A DNA stretch of 9,852 bases from an uncultured Paracoccaceae bacterium. GTDB taxonomy: Bacteria > Pseudomonadota > Alphaproteobacteria > Rhodobacterales > Rhodobacteraceae. Under the pieces are notes generated by a model. That model was not told the DNA's origin. It made no database searches and saw only the letters and a list, made by a program, of their open reading frames with translations. Where the stretch lies: positions 1 to 9,852 of the forward strand of contig CALFSV010000220.1 in assembly GCA_937916485.1 (NCBI GenBank), read 5' to 3'. Of this stretch, positions 6,274 through 9,852 are shown in pieces; positions within the stretch are counted from its first letter, which is position 1; every line of letters starts with the position of its first letter. Made by a program: the position numbers and the translations under genes.

Positions 6274-7518
6274 TTACGATGCCCACTCACCCTGACGCAT
6301 GACGGGTGTGCGGTCGCCATTGGCGTCCAATCCGTCGATGTCGATCTCACCCGAGCCGATCATCCAATCCACATGGATCAGGCTTGAATTGCCGCCCTGG
6401 CTGGCGACCTGTTCCTTGGTCAGGTCGCCTTGCATGAAACACTCGGAATAGCATTGGCCCAGGGCAACATGGCTTGCTGCGTTCTCATCGAAGAGGGTGT
6501 TGTAGAACAGCACTCCGCTTTGCGAGATGGGAGAGCTGTGCGGCACGAGCGCCACTTCGCCAAGGCGCGCCGCGCCGTCGTCGATCGAAATGAGCTTCTT
6601 GAAAGCATCTTCCCCACTCTTGGCACGCGCGTCGACGATACGGCCCGCCTCGAACCGTACCTCGATGCCGTCGATGACGTTCCCTTGATGGGCGAGCGGC
6701 TTGGTTGCTTTGACGACGCCGTCGACCCGTTGGGCATGCGGCGTCGTAAAGACCTCTTCGGTCGGAATATTTGGGTTACAGATGATACCATTGCGGGACG
6801 TGGATGAACCGCCCTCCCATTTGTGCCCATCGGCGAGGCCTATGGTCAGGTCGGTACCCGGACCGGTGTAGTGCAGGGCATGGAACGCTTGCCCATTGAG
6901 CCAGTCTGTGCGGGCCCGCAAAGCCGCACTATGGGCCGTCCAAGCAGACACCGGATCAGCTTCGTTCACGCGGGAGGCGGCAAAGATCGCCTCTGCCAGG
7001 CTTGCAACCGCCTCATCCTCTGAAAGGTGCGGAAACACCTGGCGGGCCCAAGCCGCCCCGGGATAGGCCAGGACCGTCCAGTTGACGTCAAAGCGGGTGA
7101 TCCGCTCGAGCGCGGGGCGCGAGGCGATTGAATTCGCCTTACCCTGACGGGCGACCTTGGCCGGGTCCTGCTCTGCGAGCAGCATCGGGTCATCGCCACG
7201 GATCGACATTTGCGCGGTGTTCTGGTCAAGCGCAGCGGCAAGGCCATCGAAAAGCCAGCCCGGCGCAACATCAAAGCTGGCTTCACCTGCGTTGGCAAAC
7301 CGCGCGAGGGTGACAGCCTCGTCCGTCAGCATGGGCGTTACAAGGCCAGCCCCTGCGCGATAGGCCGCTGCAGCAACCCGGCGCACCAGTGGCAGGGTTC
7401 CGGTAGAGGCCGAAATGACAAGGTTTTGCCCCGGTTGCAGGTTCAGGCCAACCCGCACGGCGACCTCGGCCAGGCGATCGAGACGATCAGAGTCGATGAA
7501 GGGGGGAAGGTCGGTCAT
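6274..7518 (-). CDS. M29-family metallo-aminopeptidase (AmpS/AmpT-like)
   Basis: The 414-residue protein is the usual length for M29 enzymes, cytoplasmic two-metal exopeptidases that remove N-terminal amino acids from peptides. The metal and catalytic residues of the family (Glu250, Glu316, His345, Tyr352, His378 and Asp380 in the Thermus AmpT numbering I recall) match here as Glu255 in IPTEEVFTTP, Glu321 in LGEVALVP, His350 in NAASHVALG, Tyr357 in GQCYSE, and His382 and Asp384 in SLIHVDWMIGS. Spacing is conserved, with offsets of +5 and +4, so the enzyme should be active. I chose ATG 7518 (MTDLPPFIDSDRLDRLAEVAV); an upstream TTG at 7563 would add 15 residues that are not family-like. The Shine-Dalgarno is weak. 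The gene lies downstream of the rpoC terminator, so it is probably transcribed separately. Confidence 0.92.
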   Translation of the reverse strand: MTDLPPFIDSDRLDRLAEVAVRVGLNLQPGQNLVISASTGTLPLVRRVAAAAYRAGAGLVTPMLTDEAVTLARFANAGEASFDVAPGWLFDGLAAALDQNTAQMSIRGDDPMLLAEQDPAKVARQGKANSIASRPALERITRFDVNWTVLAYPGAAWARQVFPHLSEDEAVASLAEAIFAASRVNEADPVSAWTAHSAALRARTDWLNGQAFHALHYTGPGTDLTIGLADGHKWEGGSSTSRNGIICNPNIPTEEVFTTPHAQRVDGVVKATKPLAHQGNVIDGIEVRFEAGRIVDARAKSGEDAFKKLISIDDGAARLGEVALVPHSSPISQSGVLFYNTLFDENAASHVALGQCYSECFMQGDLTKEQVASQGGNSSLIHVDWMIGSGEIDIDGLDANGDRTPVMRQGEWAS

Positions 7519-7635
7519 GGGGACGGCTTTCAGCTGGAATTCGTAAGGAGGGCCATGTCGCAACGTGCCCTGCCCCGACCGTGCCCCGTACCGACCGTGA
7601 CACGCCGATCAAATGGCGTCCAGCCGCGCGTCGGG

Positions 7636-7664
7636 TCTATGTGAACCCTGGGGCAATACTTCAA
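7636..7664 (-). promoter_or_regulatory. Possible promoter of the aminopeptidase gene
   Basis: On the minus strand TTGAAG (plus 7659-7664) is followed by 17 nt and CATAGA (plus 7636-7641). The -35 is fair and the -10 is weak. The position fits, giving a start near 7629 and a leader of about 110 nt, and it is downstream of the rpoC terminator. This is a guess from spacing and partial consensus match. Confidence 0.25.
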
Positions 7665-7794
7665 GACACTAGATAGCCCCTTGGCACCAAGCTTCATCAC
7701 AAGACCATCTCAGGGGACCCTTCGGTTTGGATATGCCGATGTGCGAGGGGCGCTCGTTCATACCTCGGTTGGCCCAATTTCGTGCAAATGGCAC

Positions 7795-7825
7795 AAAAAA
7801 GGCCCCCGCGAACGGGGGCCCTTTT
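7795..7825 (-). terminator. Intrinsic terminator of rpoC
   Basis: On the minus strand GGCCCCCG (7820-7813) and CGGGGGCC (7808-7801) form a perfect 8-bp stem around a TTCG tetraloop. The stem is extended by an A-tract opposite the six T residues that follow (7800-7795). It starts about 25 nt after the rpoC stop. The plus-strand reading also has a short T-run (7822-7825), so weak bidirectional activity is possible, although no plus-strand gene ends here. It closes the rpoBC transcription unit and separates it from the aminopeptidase gene. Confidence 0.92.
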
Positions 7826-7848
7826 CGATGCTTGGTCGACAGGACCGC

Positions 7849-9852
7849 TTATTCGTCGCGGCTGTCGGGCGCATCGACAACGAGGGTGTCGAATTCATCA
7901 CCACCGACGATATCCATGGCCGGTGCCATCAGGGCCGCGGCGGTTTCCGCCTCTTCCCGTTTGGCCTCGATCACGGTGTTGTCGCGCTCTGCCGCAATCC
8001 GACGGACGAGCGATGTCGCCCCACCGGTACCAGCAGGGATCAGACGTCCGACGATGACGTTCTCTTTCAGGCCGACAAGCTTGTCCCGCTTGCCCTGCAC
8101 CGATGCCTCGGTCAGGACACGCGTCGTCTCCTGGAACGATGCCGCCGAGATGAACGACCGGGTCTGGAGCGAAGCCTTGGTGATGCCCAGAAGGATCGGT
8201 CCGCCCGTTGCGGGGCGACCACCCTTCGAGACAGCCTTGGCGTTGGCCTCGTCAAACTCGGCCTTGTCGACATGCTCGCCCTTGAGCAGGGTCGTTTCGC
8301 CCGAGTCAGAGATCTCGATCTTTTGCAGCATCTGGCGAACGATCACCTCGATGTGCTTGTCGTTGATCTTCACACCCTGAAGCCGATAAACGTCCTGCAC
8401 TTCGTCGATCATGTAGTCGGCAAGTGCCTCGACACCCATGATGGCGAGGATGTCATGGGGGGCAGGGTTGCCATCCATGATGTAGTCGCCCTTTTGCACG
8501 AAGTCGCCTTCCTGCACTGGGATGTGCTTACCCTTCGGCACCATGTACTCAACCCGAAGGGTTTCGTCCTCGGCGCTTTCGATGGCGATGCGGCGCTTGT
8601 TCTTGTAGTCCTTGCCAAAGCGCACATAGCCGTCGATCTCTGCGATGATGGCGTGATCCTTTGGACGACGGGCCTCGAACAGTTCTGCCACACGTGGCAG
8701 ACCACCCGTAATGTCCTTGGTCTTGGCGCCCTCACGCGGGATACGCGCAACAACGTCACCCGCAGCGATCTGCTGGCCATCTTCGACCGACAGAATGGCA
8801 TCGACGGACATCGGATAGGTAACGGGGTTACCGCTATCCGTCCGCACTGGTTCACCATCTTCACCGACGACAATGATCTCGGGCTTGAGCTCGTTGCCTT
8901 TCGGCACAGAGCGCCAGTCCGAAACGATGCGCTGAGTCATGCCTGTCGCATCGTCGGTTTCCTCGCGGACCGCGATCCCATTGACCAGGTCGACATAGCG
9001 AACCATGCCGGCCTTTTCCGCGATGATCGGGAGGGTATAGGGGTCCCATTCAAACAGCTTTTCACCACGTACGACCATCTGATCTTCTTTCACGAAAATC
9101 TTGGTGCCGTAGCCGATCTTGTGAACCGAACGCTCTTCGCCCTGCTCATCAAGAATGGCGAGGACCATGTTCCGGCCCATCGAGATGTTTTCGCCCGCAC
9201 TATTTTCCAGCAATGTCGCGTTACGGAAAGCGATCTTGCCGGCCTGGGATGCCTCAAGGAACGACTGCTGACCACCCTGGGCAACACCGCCGATGTGGAA
9301 TGTCCGCATCGTCAGCTGTGTGCCGGGCTCACCAATGGACTGTGCCGCGATGATGCCGACAGCTTCGCCCTGGTTCACAATCGTACCACGCGCAAGGTCA
9401 CGACCGTAACAGGCCGCGCACACGCCATCTTCTGCCTCACAGGTCAGAGGCGAACGAATGCGCATCTTGGTCACACCGGCGGTCTCGATCATGTCAGACT
9501 TCCGCTCATCAATGAGCTCGCCTGCCTTCACGATGACCTCGTCTGTGCCGGGGCGCAGAACATCGTCCGCCGATACCCGGCCAAGAACGCGCTCTGCCAG
9601 GGACGACACAACCTCTCCGTCGTTCACGGCGGCTTCGGCCGTGATCGCACGATCGGTTCCACAATCGTGCTGACGCACGATGCAGTCCTGAGCCACGTCA
9701 ACCAGACGACGGGTCAAATAACCCGAGTTCGCCGTCTTGAGCGCGGTGTCGGACAGACCCTTCCGGGCACCGTGGGTGGAGTTGAAGTACTCCAACACGG
9801 TCAGACCTTCTTTAAAGTTCGAGATGATCGGCGTTTCGATGATCTCGCCCGA
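7849..9852 (-). CDS. rpoC: RNA polymerase beta' subunit, C-terminal part (cut by window edge)
   Basis: The frame is open to the right edge and gives the last 667 residues of beta', roughly the second half of the approximately 1,400-residue protein. In fragment numbering it contains the bridge helix ([15 protein letters not shown], 35-49). The second zinc site has Cys64 in DCGT and Cys138, Cys145 and Cys148 in [13 protein letters not shown]. The trigger-loop segment [16 protein letters not shown] follows at about 174-189. A long insertion in the trigger loop region (SI3-type, as in other Proteobacteria) comes next, then the late conserved blocks [29 protein letters not shown] and [11 protein letters not shown]. 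The acidic C-terminal tail ends VDAPDSRDE. No frameshift or missing key residue is seen. The catalytic NADFDGD motif lies outside the window. A strong terminator follows immediately. Confidence 0.98.
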   Translation of the reverse strand, partial: SGEIIETPIISNFKEGLTVLEYFNSTHGARKGLSDTALKTANSGYLTRRLVDVAQDCIVRQHDCGTDRAITAEAAVNDGEVVSSLAERVLGRVSADDVLRPGTDEVIVKAGELIDERKSDMIETAGVTKMRIRSPLTCEAEDGVCAACYGRDLARGTIVNQGEAVGIIAAQSIGEPGTQLTMRTFHIGGVAQGGQQSFLEASQAGKIAFRNATLLENSAGENISMGRNMVLAILDEQGEERSVHKIGYGTKIFVKEDQMVVRGEKLFEWDPYTLPIIAEKAGMVRYVDLVNGIAVREETDDATGMTQRIVSDWRSVPKGNELKPEIIVVGEDGEPVRTDSGNPVTYPMSVDAILSVEDGQQIAAGDVVARIPREGAKTKDITGGLPRVAELFEARRPKDHAIIAEIDGYVRFGKDYKNKRRIAIESAEDETLRVEYMVPKGKHIPVQEGDFVQKGDYIMDGNPAPHDILAIMGVEALADYMIDEVQDVYRLQGVKINDKHIEVIVRQMLQKIEISDSGETTLLKGEHVDKAEFDEANAKAVSKGGRPATGGPILLGITKASLQTRSFISAASFQETTRVLTEASVQGKRDKLVGLKENVIVGRLIPAGTGGATSLVRRIAAERDNTVIEAKREEAETAAALMAPAMDIVGGDEFDTLVVDAPDSRDE

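Larger units (their letters stand above)
7519..7848. other. Gene-free stretch between rpoC and the aminopeptidase gene
   Basis: These 330 nt contain the rpoC terminator at 7795-7825 and the presumed control region of the aminopeptidase gene. A 12-nt interrupted palindrome, CTTGG CA CCAAG (7680-7691), lies about 15 nt upstream of the possible promoter and might be an operator. Short open frames on both strands cross the region but lack good start sites and recognisable sequence, so I see no gene in it. Confidence 0.6.

Noticed and set aside
7727..8380. A 217-codon plus-strand frame overlapping the rpoC end and terminator
   Set aside because: Most of it is antisense to rpoC, and it runs through the terminator stem. 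Its Ser/Arg-rich composition is typical of shadow frames.

Overview
The window looks like a piece of an alphaproteobacterial chromosome, most likely Rhodobacterales (Roseobacter/Rhodobacter-like). The reasons are the high GC content, the close alphaproteobacterial character of EF-G, S7, S12 and RpoC, and the neighbouring TbpB-like lipoprotein and the glycosyltransferase with a DVDEF motif. No mobile-element genes, CRISPR arrays or tRNA/rRNA genes were seen.

Layout, left to right. (1) 1-3206, all on the minus strand: the str operon, read rpsL - rpsG - fusA - tuf, with tuf cut by the left edge. The rpsL-rpsG and fusA-tuf spacers each hold a 52-57 nt palindromic cassette with the same three-arm architecture but different arm sequences. 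(2) 3207-3500: the str promoter and leader. A near-consensus promoter (TTGACA, 17 nt, TATACG) lies about 260 nt ahead of rpsL. Its transcript meets a well-formed intrinsic terminator about 120 nt before the rpsL start. This is either an attenuator or the end of a short independent RNA. (3) 3683-4261, plus strand: a small predicted lipoprotein. (4) 4269-5174, minus: an EamA/DMT-family inner-membrane transporter. (5) 5237-6223, plus: a glycosyltransferase-2-like enzyme. (6) 6274-7518, minus: an M29-family metallo-aminopeptidase. (7) 7519-7848: a gene-free stretch holding a possible aminopeptidase promoter and a strong rpoC terminator. (8) 7849-9852, minus: the C-terminal 667 codons of rpoC, running off the right edge.

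The translation and transcription genes at both ends (rpoC, rpsL, rpsG, fusA, tuf) are the backbone. In many alphaproteobacteria rpoC is followed closely by rpsL. Here four unrelated accessory genes on alternating strands separate them, so rpoBC has its own terminator and the str operon has its own promoter and structured leader. The accessory genes show no obvious common pathway.

The observations most worth following are the two matching hairpin cassettes in the str spacers and the promoter-plus-terminator leader RNA ahead of rpsL. Both are read directly from sequence; their functions are inferred.
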